Of a DNA stretch of 64,000 nucleotides, positions 1 through 10,866 are shown one piece after another (position 1 is the stretch's first letter; each line of letters starts with the position of its first letter). Origin of the DNA: Ctenosaura bakeri (lineage: Eukaryota; Chordata; Lepidosauria; Squamata; Iguanidae); the NCBI GenBank assembly GCA_948474755.1, contig CAOLHI010000361.1, positions 124,001-188,000 on the forward strand, given 5' to 3'. Both the position numbers and the translations under genes were made by a program. The notes beneath the pieces were generated by a model that was not told the origin of the DNA, made no database searches, and worked only from the letters and a program-made list of their open reading frames with translations.

Positions 1-1596
1 ATCTGGGCTTATGATAGGAAACTGCCACAATCTGTTGAGTTCACAAAGTTATTAACTTGCCAAGAAGGAGGCTGTGGAATTAAAAAAACAACTTCTTTTT
101 GCCATTCGAGCTGATGAAGACCCGTCAACAATGCTGAGTTCACTGAACTGCCATCTCTCATGACAGAACAAAATAAGAGTGAAGAATTAATTAAAGCCTC
201 ATAGCTTTCAAATGCTAGATCTCCCTCAGTTTCTCTTTCATGCATGGAAAATGGTACTAGAAAATAAGAAATGAGCTTGTCATTTAAACTGCCAACAGAA
301 ATGTGGATGATGAGGATCTGCAACCACAGACCCTAGGGCCAAATCATGTCTCTGAAAGAGCACCACATAAATTTCCTTGTTTTTGCAGCAGAGGTTCATG
401 GAGGGAACCAGGATGGTAGCCATGTGAACTAAAGGAAATGTAGTTCCTTAATAGTGGCATGTACCAAAGGCCTTTTGATACACCAAAATAGCTTAAAAAA
501 CCTTATAAAACTATCATTCTGTAAAAAGTTGCCCGATAGGTTGTATGTATCCTATAATGTGTTAACAGGGGAAAAACAGAACATGTCAAAGTAGACTACT
601 GGAGAAAAAAAATCATTCCTTTCTCCTAGCATGTGAACCAGAATGGGGAAAAACACATTACCCCTTTGGCTGTGCAACCTTCTACCTTGCTGCCTGTGAA
701 TGTATTCTCCCTCCATTGCTCTCCATGTATTGCTTTCTGTGATAACCCTACAGTTTTTTACTACTTGAATTAAAAGAAGTCCAAGCCAGAGCCTATTTGG
801 TTAAAGAACTCAAGAGATGGGTGCTCTCATTTTTATACATAATAAAATCTGCCTTCGTTAAAGTACACTGACTTTGCTGAACATAAATTAGAGTTGTCAA
901 TACCAGCATTCTTTCCAGAGCCCTTAATTATCCCCCTGAGATTTCTTTTGCAAAGAGGGATATGGAAATCCTTGCTATATTGTCTGCAGCTGATTTGTTG
1001 AGCATACTAATGTGTTTCTGTCCCTTTACAAAAGCCCACTGTCCCCAGTAAGGAGCTACATCTTTCAATAGGGAAGCAATTTCCCTAAATGATTGCCCTA
1101 ACATTAAAAAAAAAAAATCTATTAGCCAGCTTCCATAAGGCATGAAAAGAATATCTGCAAGAAAAATTGTGCTTTTGAGTACAATCCCTCGTAGTAATCC
1201 CAGTAATATTATAAAATTCTTCTTAATTTCAATGAAGCTTGCTTGGGCACAATGTGTACTGGTTTGTTTCTTTGAGTTTCATTCACAGTTTCTTCCCTTT
1301 CACTGCACCTTGGTTAAAAGGACAGTCACTGGGAGCTGATTAAAGTTTATCTAATGACCAAAAGATGAGAAGTACTGAAGGTTGGTCTATGACTCCCATA
1401 GTTTGTTGTCACTATCCAATCTGTTTAGGACTCATAAAAGTTGTAGGTCAAAATATCCATAGATCCGTGACTACAGGCATAAAGGATTATCTGGTGTACC
1501 ATCTAGTACTGTTGGGAATAACAACCTTAGCATGCTCAAAATTCACTGCCTAGTTAGGTTGAATGATTATTGTACGTTTAGAGGGAAGACCTAGAC
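1..1596. other. AT-rich sequence without recognised features
   Basis: No coding exon, RNA gene or clear repeat could be identified. The short ORFs here have no recognisable domain and no biased composition. It is probably intergenic or intronic host DNA. Confidence 0.5.
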
Positions 1597-1599
1597 TAA

Positions 1600-2031
1600 G
1601 GCCCTTTTCGCACACCGTTTCTCATGTGAAATGGCCTCCAGAGCTTCGCGTGATCGCAAGGACCATTTCGCATGACATCCTCGCAATCGTGCGACACTCC
1701 CAAGGCCAGTAGGTGGCGATCGCACAATATGTCATTTTTGGCTTCTTGCCAAAAATGATGCGCGACCATGCATCACTCCTGGGCCCCACATACACTTACC
1801 TTGTGTGCGGAGCCTCCGGAGACGTGGCCATTGCGCTTCCTCCCCCACTGCAGCCTGGGAAAGCACCCTGCTGTGCTGCAGAAGGAAGAGGCAGAGCCCT
1901 CACACTTCCTTCCAGCCAGCACGGATCTGGTGTGGAGGAGAAGCAAAGGAGACGCGAGTGCCTCTCGCAAGAGGCTTCTCGCGTGATCCCCGCATACCCA
2001 CGTCGGGAAAAGGCAAGGTGCAAAAAGGGCC
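1600..2031 (+). mobile_element. GC-rich non-autonomous DNA transposon, group A copy 1 (GGCC termini)
   Basis: A 432-bp element flanked by a perfect TAA target duplication (1597-1599 and 2032-2034). It opens with GGCCCTTTTCGCAC and closes with TGCAAAAAGGGCC, so the ends are inverted repeats. The interior is GC- and CpG-rich, unlike the AT-rich flanks, and carries internal inverted segments. It has no transposase. The 3-bp TSD of TWA type suggests PIF/Harbinger-type mobilisation, which is an inference. Several overlapping ORFs in it (for example 1713-2075) are by-products of GC richness. Close relatives lie at 2327, 8396 and 17747. Confidence 0.85.
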
Positions 2032-2326
2032 TAACTTCTTGTTTGTTTGTACCCTCCCACTTCCTCCTGCCCTAGGCATTTCTTTATTCTCAGAAGGCCT
2101 CTCTTTTTTTTCTGCCTGCCTTCCTGTGAGCATGTGGTCTAAGATGTTCTAAGAGAAATGCTTCCCTACAAGCATGTAATTGCTTATCCTTTTCTTCTTA
2201 CTTTTCTTCAAAAACATGAACCTGTGCAGATTATGCACAACTATCTTAAGTACACCTTTATATACTTTTAACCAAACTGTGTTGTGTTTACTTCTCAGCT
2301 AGAGTTATATGTGTTGGGGAGACTGA

Positions 2327-2746
2327 GGCCCTTTCTGCACCTTACCTTCTTCTGGGGCTGGGATGTGGGGATTGTGTGAGCAACCTCTGGTGAGAGGCTC
2401 TTGCGTCCAGGGTCCTTCGGCTCCGCATGAGCTGCCTGCTCACACAAGAGCCACACCTCTTCCTTCCGTAGTGCAGCCTGGGACCTTCCCAGGCTGCGCT
2501 GGGGAGGAAGTCCCACCGGCGCAGCTCCGACGGCTCCACATGCCAGGTAAGTGCACGCAGGGCCCGGGAGCAATGTGCGATTGTGCACCATTTTTGGCTT
2601 CTGGCCAAAAATGAAAAGGTGCATGATTGGCACCTGCCGGACCCTGGAGCATCGCACAATTGTGAGTGTGTCATGCAGATCTCTCCTCACAATTGCTTGA
2701 TGCTCCAGGCACCCTTTCGCATGGCAAATGCCATGCGAAAAGGGCC
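2327..2746 (-). mobile_element. GC-rich non-autonomous DNA transposon, group A copy 2
   Basis: A 420-bp element in the opposite orientation to the 1600 copy, only 295 bp downstream of it. It has a perfect TGA target duplication (2324-2326 and 2747-2749). Ends are GGCCCTTTCTGCAC and GCGAAAAGGGCC. Near its left end on the minus strand is an AGGTAAG-type splice-donor motif (complement at 2341-2346). No coding capacity. Confidence 0.85.
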
Positions 2747-2749
2747 TGA

Positions 2750-3210
2750 GTTGGGATTAATGAGCTGTTAACTTCTGGTTGTGCATTACCAATTCTCTGT
2801 TAAATGGGAAATTCACCAAATCTCTCTCATTTCCAATAAGTACAATGTGAAGGCTGGAAGTCTAAGAAATTGGGAGCTCCTTGGGCAAGTAGACACAAAC
2901 CTCTAATTTTTCAGTCATCGGCTGTTATCTTTTGGTTAAAAAAAAATACAGAGTTTGATTCAAATTGCGTCATGCTTAGAACAGACCCACTAAAATCAAT
3001 ATGACAAGTAAAGTCATGACCAACTTAACCTCTGTAAATTTTAGTGACCCCATTCTAGGCACGCCAAAGTCTAGTCCAAACCCATGTGGAATTTTTCATG
3101 CTTAAAGGTTACTAGGCATGTCTTAGAGCTACACTACCAATTCTCACAAGATTCTATTGCTATATGCTTTTTTTTCAAAATGTTTAATTTAAAGTATATA
3201 TATTTAGGAA
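2750..3210. other. AT-rich spacer, no recognised feature
   Basis: Nothing beyond short A-runs and low-complexity sequence is visible. Confidence 0.4.
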
Positions 3211-3449
3211 ATCCAGTGTGGTGTGTGGCTTGAGTGTTGAACTAGAATTTCTAGAGACTAGGGCCATTTCCGCACTAGACTGTTATAGCGCTATTATTCC
3301 ACTTTCAACCTCCTATGGAATCCTGGGCTTTGCAGTTTCGGGAAGGGCCAGCCAAGGGCAGTGGAATACCTCTGAACAAATCTTACCAAGAAAACCCTTT
3401 GATCATATTACCATAAGTCAGAGTAAACTTGAAGGAACATGACAACAAC
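3211..3449 (+). mobile_element. tRNA-derived SINE, split by a palindromic MITE
   Basis: The left piece (about 3211-3261) matches the tRNA-like head of the SINE that recurs in this window: AGTGTGGTG, then a TTGAGTGTTGAACTAG A-box region and GAGAC. The right piece (about 3358-3449) matches its 3' half, including TCTGAACAAATCTTACC, the CATAAGTCAGAG... tail and a CAACAACAA end. The B-box region is missing. Between the pieces is the left arm of a palindromic MITE. The insertion was followed by a deletion that removed the MITE right arm and the middle of the SINE. Confidence 0.75.
3262..3350 (+). mobile_element. Palindromic MITE (group E), left arm only, inside a SINE
   Basis: Starts with GGCCATTTCCGCACTA and continues through the left arm (TGTTATAGCGCTATTATT, CTTTCAACCTCCTATGG, TTTGCAGTTTCGGG), then stops. 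No right arm or second TSD survives. Its details (CACTAGACTG, AGCGCT, a GTTTCGGG core edge) are closest to the composite copy at 37872. Confidence 0.8.
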
Positions 3450-3453
3450 AAAT

Positions 3454-5314
3454 ACATATTTAAGGAGAGCAACGTATGAAATGCAGTGCCTTGTGTATCA
3501 AAGGGAACACAGAAAGGCAGTGTTAATGTGACAGTAATGACCACCAGTTTGCCACCAGATCAAACACAAAGTCATTAACTGATTTGAAAAAAAAAAAAAG
3601 ATGTACCACACTACTGGGCCAAGAAATAATTCCAGCACTTGACAAGAATGTAAGAGTTATGGTCTGAACTGCCATTCAGTGGAACAAAGTAGATTTTGAA
3701 TCACATCACTAGCCTTTAGTGAAATATTTCATGCCTGTTTCACAGTGCCTGTATTCCTCTTGAAACTATTACACCGAAACAGTTTATATCTGAAGTAATG
3801 AAAAATATTCATTATTTGACTGTTTTCATTGAAAATAAATTGCACTGTAGCCTACCTGAAATGTTTCTGTTCAGATAGACATAAGAACCCAGCAGAAATG
3901 GTTATGATTCCTGTTACATATTTTGACAAAGCAGAATATTTTAAAAAAAGCCCATTCAAGCAAGAGCTCAAGCTGACTTCACACCCACACAGCAAATGCT
4001 TAACTTAAATCCATCAGAAACCAATTCAGTTTAGAAAGACAATGACATGTTAACAGTGCTGAAATGGGTGAGAATGATCTGTCACAGCAAAATGCACTGA
4101 AGAAATATGATCTTGTGTACCCCCTTGGTCTGACATCCGCTCAGTTAGCTTCTCTTGCATCACCAGGGCACTGAAGGCCATGTGCTAACAAGATTCTAAC
4201 AGAAAGAAAAGAAAATGGAGCCAATTTTTCTGTAGCTAGCGAATCAATATTGTATTGACTGGAAGGTCCTAAATGAACGGTGCAGAGCCAGCTCATGTCA
4301 CACATAATTGCTATGATGCCCTATCAAGATTGATCTATGCAAATTAAAATAAAGCATATGTTAATTTGACATTGATTGGAATTCAGCTGAGGTCTTACCT
4401 GCTGAAGAACAGTTTGCATATTATCCTAGTTGGGAATTACAAAGCCCATGGGCTGTGCCTGGCCCAGGTAGGTTCTAGTGCAGCCTTTGGGCCTCCTTGG
4501 ACCTCCACCAACTCCATAAAGCTTTTTGCATACACACCACACAGTGTTGGTATTCTGTATGGGGGTTGTGTAACACTGCCATGGCATATATCTTCATGAG
4601 GATATTTATGCTACCCTAAGGGGATTTTGGATCGAGGCCATTGGTTTACTTGCTCAAAATTCAGTGCATTGTGAAAGTACGAAGAGTTGCGTTGAAGGCA
4701 ATTGGCAGTTTAGAGAACAATGTTATTCTCATACATGTTCTAGAGTGGGGCTGATAAATGTACACTCCACAGGCTGCGAATATCCCCTGAGGTTTCATTT
4801 TACAGATCCTGATGCCCTTCCCTCAGAATTCCCTGAAGTCAATAATTCCCCAAAAATATAAAATCAAAAGTTGCTTTATGTGCTGATTCCATATATGTGG
4901 GCTAAGATACCAGTGGAGATAATATTTAATGTGGCTCACAGGGCTACCCACTCACTGTGTTGAGCATGTGTTTGGGCAGTTGAAACTCAGGTCCTGCACA
5001 GGCCACATGTGACCACATGGTCAGCTGTTAGGATCGTCATCGGCTGGCTTTCTCTGGATCTTTCAATTCTTGTGTACCCTGCCTGAATGCTGCACGGCTT
5101 CCTCACTGCCAGTCCTTTAACCAGGATGCTTAGGGATGTTGTGGTGTGGTCCTATTTTGGCACGTGATGTTCTGTTCAACCTTGCCTTTGCTTCTGTGCC
5201 CCATCTCCCTCCATGTCTATGTCACTGCCCCTTCCTTTGGTGTGCATGTACCCTGTGTACCTGTGCTGTGTATTCTTGGGTTGTGGTTGCACAAGTCTTG
5301 TGCACATACTGGCC
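3454..5314. other. AT-rich sequence, repeat-poor
   Basis: No transposon or exon recognised. About 3700-4360 looks fairly complex and repeat-free and could hold conserved non-coding sequence. That cannot be judged without an alignment. Confidence 0.4.
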
Positions 5315-5317
5315 TTG

Positions 5318-5516
5318 GGCCATTTCTGCACTACACTGTTATAGTACTATTCCACTTTCAACATCCTATGGAATTCTGGGGTTTGCAGTTTAGGGAGGGG
5401 TATTTAGAATTCTCAGCCAGAGAGCTCTTTGACCTCAATAAACTACAAACCACAGAATTCCACAGGATGTTGAAAGTGGAATAATAGCACTATAACAGTG
5501 TAATGCGGAAATGGCC
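5318..5516. mobile_element. Palindromic MITE (group E), complete
   Basis: A 199-bp near-palindrome with ends GGCCATTTCTGCAC and GCGGAAATGGCC and a perfect TTG target duplication (5315-5317 and 5517-5519). Left and right arms are reverse complements of each other (CTTTCAACATCCTATGGAAT against TTCCACAGGATGTTGAAAG). It therefore folds into one long hairpin. No coding capacity. Confidence 0.9.
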
Positions 5517-5519
5517 TTG

Positions 5520-6704
5520 GCTGGTGTTATTGCTCCCTTGGTGTGTATGTGGGAAGGGGTTATACCCTCCATCAGTTAGTTGGGTAGCTGGTGTGATGCA
5601 TGCCATCCTCCTGTTGTTCTTCTGGCTGCTATGGTACATTGTGCAACCACTTTGCATGATCACATTGCGCAGTGCACACTGTGCTTGTATGCATGCACAG
5701 TGTCACAGTTTGCACAAGTTTGCACAACTCTGGTTCTGTCACTCTCAGGGGAATACATCCTTTCCACAACACAAAGATTATCTCTCTGCAAGTGTAGCAC
5801 TAGTTCTGCATGCAAAGATCACTTACTGAGTTCCAGACAATTCTTTAAAAGCTCTTGTTCCAAAGACGTATTGCTTCACTGGAATGTTCCCTCTACTTTC
5901 AGTCTTTTCCCTACATTTCCCAACATTTCCCATTTTTTTCACTGGAAAAGGTGAAAGTTTGTCCTCAGGGAAGAAAAAAAAACCCTGCTTCCACTCCTAG
6001 ATTTTTCATTTTCCCTATTCCTTCACATTTCTAATAGTGGACCACAAGACTGGCAGGTAATTCAGAATTTGGCACTATCATTAGGCAGCAGCACCTCCCA
6101 AGCCCATGGGATTTACCTGTAGATTTATCATTCAACATTTGATTCAACAGGTTTGTCCTGGATGGGATTGATTTTGGATAGGCTTCCCAGATTGCAGGTC
6201 CTGTCACCTCATCTCTAGTCCTAAGGGCACTAGTGAGGAATCTCAGAGCAAGGGCATTGCCTTGAAAGATGTGTATACATATATTTTCCCCATTTGTTAG
6301 AGTTGGTGTTTTTTGTTTGAATGTCAGTTCTGTGCAACTGTGGTCAAAACTTGATGTATCATGCTTAATAACATTGCTAGGAGCTGAGCCTTGGAACATC
6401 ACCCAGCCCCTGCCTCCATAACATCACAAAGGATCTTTTCTAGTTTTAGCACTGAAATCTAAGGGCCTGGGATAAGAGTAAGCTGGCAACCTTAGTTTAG
6501 GTGAAAATTAGCTACTTCCTCTTTGAATCCCTGGCCAAATATAATTTAATGACAGATTGGGATGTATTGCCTATGGGGAGGGGCTGAGTGTCCTATTCCA
6601 TACAAACTCTATTAAAAGAACAGCAACTATGCAACAGGCAGTCTCATGTTAGATAGGAGAGCATTTCATTTCCCCCTAAGGATGTGGGCATGTATTCCAG
6701 ACAG
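5520..6704. other. Mostly unique sequence with one faint dispersed repeat
   Basis: No exon recognised. A stretch at about 6150-6490 resembles 49215-49555 and is listed separately. 5640-5730 is rich in alternating GTGCA/TGCACA words, similar in style to 29620-29800. Confidence 0.4.
6150..6490 (+). repeat. Old dispersed repeat, unknown family (pair with 49215-49555)
   Basis: Shares ordered words with 49215-49555. Both have GAGGAATCTCAG, a TGCCTT run leading to a TGT..TATA stretch, a TTTCC(C/T)CATTTGT word, ATGCTTAA and TTTNGCACTGAAA. Divergence is high and no termini can be fixed. Family unknown. Confidence 0.4.
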
Positions 6705-6707
6705 CTA

Positions 6708-6909
6708 GGGCCTTTCCACACTACACTGTTATAGTGCTATTCCACTTTCAACATCCTGTGGAATTCTGGGGTTTGTAGTTTACTGAGGAGGCCAAAGAGC
6801 TCTTTGGCTAAGAATTCTAAATGCCCTTCCATAAACTGCAAACCTCAGGATTCCACAGGATGTTGAAAGTGGAATAATAGCACTATAATATTGAACTGCG
6901 GGAAGGCCC
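6708..6909. mobile_element. Palindromic MITE (group E), complete
   Basis: A 202-bp near-palindrome with ends GGGCCTTTCCACAC and GCGGGAAGGCCC. It has a CTA target duplication (6705-6707 and 6910-6912). Arms match the copy at 5318. Confidence 0.85.
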
Positions 6910-6912
6910 CTA

Positions 6913-7375
6913 GTTTGCTTTTATATCCCTTCAATGTTGCCAATGTGGCTGCCAGTTCTAATGCAGAAAGTGGGCTTTTAATGGCAGGTTTCAAGTGGTA
7001 AATCAGAGACAGGAAATAAATATGTGAACCATTTCTACTGCTGAACACAAGAGCTCAATCTCAAACTCAAATAAGCTCTGGACTGAGATTTACTAGCCGT
7101 CATAAATCATAACAGTTATTGACAGAGGGACTAAAGTGCTGCTTCACAGCATTTGTTTTGAAATTCAGTGATGATTCAGTCCTTGCTGCCATTGAATTTG
7201 GAGAAAGCTACACCATTGCCTTGCCATCCAATCAAGTGACAGCTGGGATTGCTGTTCTCTATTTTGATGGATCTGTCCTAAGATATTAAGGTGAATAATG
7301 TGCTTGACCAGCCCTGCGGCAATGAACAGGCAAGAATGAGATAATAGCAGAGTCACAAAAGGCACTTTCAGACTG
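6913..7375. other. Unique spacer, no recognised feature
   Basis: No repeat or exon seen. Confidence 0.4.
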
Positions 7376-8344
7376 TGTTACCCCAAAACATAGGTGCCAC
7401 GGGGCCATCCTGTGATGCCAAATACCTCTTGCAAAAGTCGGGAATTAATTAGCTCAAAGAGGAGGCTAGTGAAAGTGGGGCAACTTAGTGAGATCTTGGT
7501 CCCAATGTTTACGGGCTCATGCAGGAAAAGAATCAGCCAAAGATTCAAAAGTAAGCTAAACATGGGTTTTTATTGGAGGAAATTCACTCATGCATGCATA
7601 CAAAATACAAACAGTCAAACATTCACACAAGAACTAACTGAAGGAGAAAGGGAGGGGGAAATTATGGATAGAGAGGCTGAGGGGTTTTGGGGGAATTTTT
7701 ACCAGTCCAGAAGAGTAGTGAAGAGCAGAAATGTGTTTTGGCTTATGTAGGACCTAAGGACAGTTCTCATTCTGGAGCCAGATGGACAGAGTGATGGGTA
7801 GACCTTCAAGAGACTGTGAGTTGCAAGCCTAAATCAGGGGTATTTGTACCCTGAAAATGGCCGGTGGCAGTGAAGGTTCCAGATGCAAAACAAAGGGAAC
7901 CTGTTGTGGACCATGGGTCTTTCGCCTTAGTGCTTTATTGACAAAGACATGACGGGTGTTGCAATAGCTGTCTATCGTAAGTACTGCAAGGAAAGAGGAA
8001 GGAGTCCAGGCGTACAGGGATGGGCATCTGTCAATCAGTGTCCTGGTGGGCTTCTCACAATGGCATTCTCCAGGAAATTCCAGTTTCTGTTATTCTCTGG
8101 AACAGCAGTGATTTACCTGACAAATGACCTAGGTTATACCAAGAGGGTGTTTTAGGCTGACCTGCCTGTGGCCTCATGTAAAGTCAGGTTTCTTCCTCTT
8201 TTGGTTTGACCTCCCAGTCACCTTCAGGTTGGATTGCTATCAGTGCCAATTAAAGTGTGTTGCCAATTAAATAGGATACCAATTAGATATGGTGCCCATT
8301 CCAAACCATACTGATATCAGAGACCCCTAAAGTGGGGCCTTACA
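7376..8344 (-). mobile_element. Probable solo LTR, minus orientation
   Basis: A 969-bp block starting TGTTACCCC and ending GGGGCCTTACA on the + strand, so it is TG...CA bounded with imperfect inverted ends. The candidate 4-bp target duplications are ACTG (7372-7375) and ACTA (8345-8348), with one mismatch. On the minus strand an AATAAA polyadenylation signal lies near 7568, a plausible distance from the 3' edge. No gag, pol or env coding is present. Class of LTR element unknown. The boundaries are the weakest of the LTR calls here. Confidence 0.5.
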
Positions 8345-8395
8345 ACTACAGCTTCCAGAATCCCCCAGCAAGCATGACCACTGAGGGATTCTTGG
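8345..8395. repeat. Fragment of the CTTCCAGAATCCCCCAGC palindromic repeat
   Basis: The sequence ACAGCTTCCAGAATCCCCC...AGCATGACCACTGAGGGATTCTTGG matches half of a hairpin repeat also seen at 61850 and 62753. It ends where the group A element begins. Confidence 0.5.
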
Positions 8396-8826
8396 GTCAT
8401 TTTTGCACAGCATTCACCATGCAAAAAGGCATCTGGAGTATCGCACAATTGTGAGGAGCTGTCCACATGATGTCCTCGCAATTGTGCAATACTGCCGGGG
8501 CTGGCAGGTGCTGATCGTGCACTATTTCATTTTCGGCTTCTAGCTAAAAATGGTGCACAATCATGCATTGCTCCAGGGCCTCACGCGCACTTACCATGCA
8601 TGCGGAGCCTCCGGAGCCGTGGTGCTCGCACTTCCTGCCCCAGAGCAGCCTAGGAAAATCGCAGGCTGCACTGCGGAAGGAAGAGGAGGAGCCCTCATGC
8701 TACCTGCTCACTAGCAGGCAGTGGCTGTGGAGCTGAAGCAGTGGGGATGCGAGAGCCTCTCGCAAGATGCCGCTCGCGTAATCCCCACACCCCAGCGCTG
8801 AGAAAAGGTAAGTTGCAGAAAGGGTC
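8396..8826 (+). mobile_element. GC-rich non-autonomous DNA transposon, group A copy 3
   Basis: A 431-bp relative of 1600-2031 in the same orientation. Ends have decayed to GGTCATTTTTGCAC and TGCAGAAAGGGTC. The flanking trinucleotides are TTG and TCG, one mismatch. A GGTAAGTT splice-donor-like motif lies at 8807-8814, just inside the right end. No coding capacity. Confidence 0.8.
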
Positions 8827-8829
8827 TCG

Positions 8830-9255
8830 GTGTTCCAGTCAAAAAAGGAACATTTCTGGGCTCTGCATAATTGGCATGATCTTCCAGTGGCTTAGGCTAC
8901 TTTTCTTTGGGGTCATAAGCCTGCTTGTGGGCTGTACCACTGGGAAAGGCAGGAAAGGAGCTCATAGGACTACCAGCTCCTCAGTACTCAACATTTAAAA
9001 ATCCATGCTTACAGATAACAAACGTGTCAAAAGAAGACTAGGTCAAAAGAAGGTTAGACCTGCAGCTCTTCTTCTTGATAATTCCAATCTCTTTCTGTGC
9101 CAACAATCCTGTAGTCTAGAAAGGATCAATGTCTGTATTCTTGGAGGTCACTCTGGTCTCCAGACAGTGCCCCATCATCCTGCTTATATTTTACTGCACA
9201 GATTGATCATAAAACAGTTTTAAGGGAGTGGGAACAAGGGTGGAGTGGGGAGGTA
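8830..9255. other. No recognised feature
   Basis: Unique-looking sequence with two short ORFs that show no domain. Confidence 0.4.
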
Positions 9256-9345
9256 CTCTGAGAGAGTGTGACTCCCTGAGGTAACATGGTAGTTTCCATG
9301 GCTGAGCAGGAGTTTGAACCCTGGTCTCTCAGAGTCCTAGTTCAA
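9256..9345 (-). mobile_element. tRNA-derived SINE fragment, minus orientation
   Basis: Contains GAGAGTGTGACT, TTTCCATGGCTGAG, a TTTGAACCCTGGTCTC block (B-box complement) and GAGTCCTAGTTCAAC. These are the complement of the 5' half of the SINE family seen at 11548 and 21898. Confidence 0.65.
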
Positions 9346-9835
9346 CATTTATATCTGGACTTGATCTTAGTTACTGGCAGCAGCAATAGAGGGTGTCCAT
9401 CAACAGAGGCCTTTTCTGTCACCTGGTGCCTGGTTCTTCTACCAGGAATTGGCAGGGATTGACCTGTAGCATTTTGCAGGTAAAATAGGTGTTCTGCCAC
9501 TGTGCACTATTTTCAGGAGTGGGGAAAGTGTGGTTCATGGGCCACATGTAGCCCAACCCCTTTCGTAGGGCCTCCAAGTCTCCCTGAATGACCAAAAAGC
9601 AACAAGACCTGTCACCAATATTTGGCAGTGCCTGTTGCTTCTGGCATAGTGTGCTGCTGAAAAACTGGTGGCAAACCATTATAGCTTGCCCTCTCCACCC
9701 CACTCCTTCAGCCCAAGAAGGAGGAGAGAGAGGCAGAAGCAATGATGAGTGAGGCTATCACACTACTCCTACCAACTGACTGTGCCAGCTGGTTAGTCCC
9801 TGAATAACAGGTTTTGTGGGAAAGCCAGAGGTGAC
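9346..9835. other. No recognised feature
   Basis: Moderately GC-rich unique sequence. The minus-strand ORF at 9419-9742 has no recognisable domain. Confidence 0.35.
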
Positions 9836-9838
9836 TAA

Positions 9839-10448
9839 GACCCTTTCCACAGCATCCCACCATAGAGACAGGAGAAGGATGGGACCGTGACAACGCTTCT
9901 GCATGATGTCATCACAGTCCCATCCTTCTCCCATCCCAGGTGCAGTGGTGGAGTTTGGAGTGTGTGGAGGGTGGGTGGGAGGGGGTGGGGCTATGGTACA
10001 AGGGGCATGGTAACTGTGCACCGGGGTGTGGCTGTAGTTCGTGGGGGTGTGGCCAGGGTGCACAGGACATGGCTATGGGCCAGGATACCCCCAAAACATT
10101 GCCACTAGGGGTGAATCTCCCCGCCTCCACGTCCCTATGCAACTGCTCACATGGCACAATTGTGGATTAAATCACTGAGAGGTTTTGCCCATCAATGACA
10201 CACGTTCATGCCACCATCCTGCACTGTGGAAGGGAAGAAAGTGTGATGGTGGCACTTCCTGTCCCAACACAGCCTGGAAAAGTACCTGGCTGCACTGTGG
10301 AAAGAAACAGTGTGTCCATTGCACTTCCTTCTGCAGGGAGCTGGTCTCGTGTGGAGGGGAGTGCTGCCATCACACTTCCTTCCCAGCAGAGTCGCTGCCA
10401 GGATTGCCACCGGACACCACTGCAGGAAGGTAAGCTGTGGAAAGGGCC
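9839..10448 (+). mobile_element. GC-rich non-autonomous DNA transposon, group B copy 1, with nested hAT MITE
   Basis: A 610-bp unit with a TAA target duplication (9836-9838 and 10449-10451) and ends GACCCTTTCCACAG and CTGTGGAAAGGGCC. The group B core is recognisable by a conserved CATCAATGAC segment (about 10191) and a GGTAAGC motif at 10429-10435. It is interrupted at 9943-10145 by a separate MITE. Related copies are at 33750, 34720, 41213, 52197 and 14571. No protein. Confidence 0.8.
9943..10145 (+). mobile_element. hAT-type MITE nested in a group B element
   Basis: Starts CAGTGGTGGAG, ends CCCTATGCAACTG. It is flanked by degenerate 8-bp repeats (9935-9942 and 10146-10153, five of eight bases matching). 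G-rich interior made of GGGGCATGG/GGGTGTGG words. The copy at 54204-54394 has the same ends and interior with a perfect 8-bp TSD, which supports the hAT assignment. Confidence 0.65.
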
Positions 10449-10786
10449 TAACAAAATTATTTGGATTGCAGCACAGAAAGTTTTCCTAGTCAGAACTACC
10501 CTCAACTGCAGAACCTAGCTCCGAAGGCCCAGAGAACCAGGAACTTAGGAACAGGAACATTCAACAGGGCTGTCTATCAGTGTTGGGGTACAGAGGTGTG
10601 CCTTCTTTCTGCTGCATTCTCCTCCCCTCCTTCTTCCTCTTTCCTGAGTAGGCCAGGGGAGTCACTTGGGTAGTTCTCTCCTTTCTTCTCCAGCAATCAG
10701 ATCTCCCCATTAGCCTTTAACAGTAGTCCCTCTGTATTGCCTATGCTTTCAGTCTGGATCATTACTGATATGATTACTGATACACC

Positions 10787-10866
10787 TCCCTAAATTGCAA
10801 ACTCCAGGATTCCATAGGATGTTGAAAGTGGAAATAGCACTATAACAGTCTAGTGTGGAAATGGCC
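10787..10866. mobile_element. Palindromic MITE (group E), right arm only
   Basis: Runs from CCCTAAATTGCAAACTCC through GGATGTTGAAAGTGGAA to GTGTGGAAATGGCC. The left arm is absent. Confidence 0.7.

Noticed and set aside
1713..2152. Several overlapping ORFs of 65-120 aa on both strands
   Set aside because: They lie inside a GC-rich transposon with TIRs and a TSD; few stops are expected there, and all frames are open alike.
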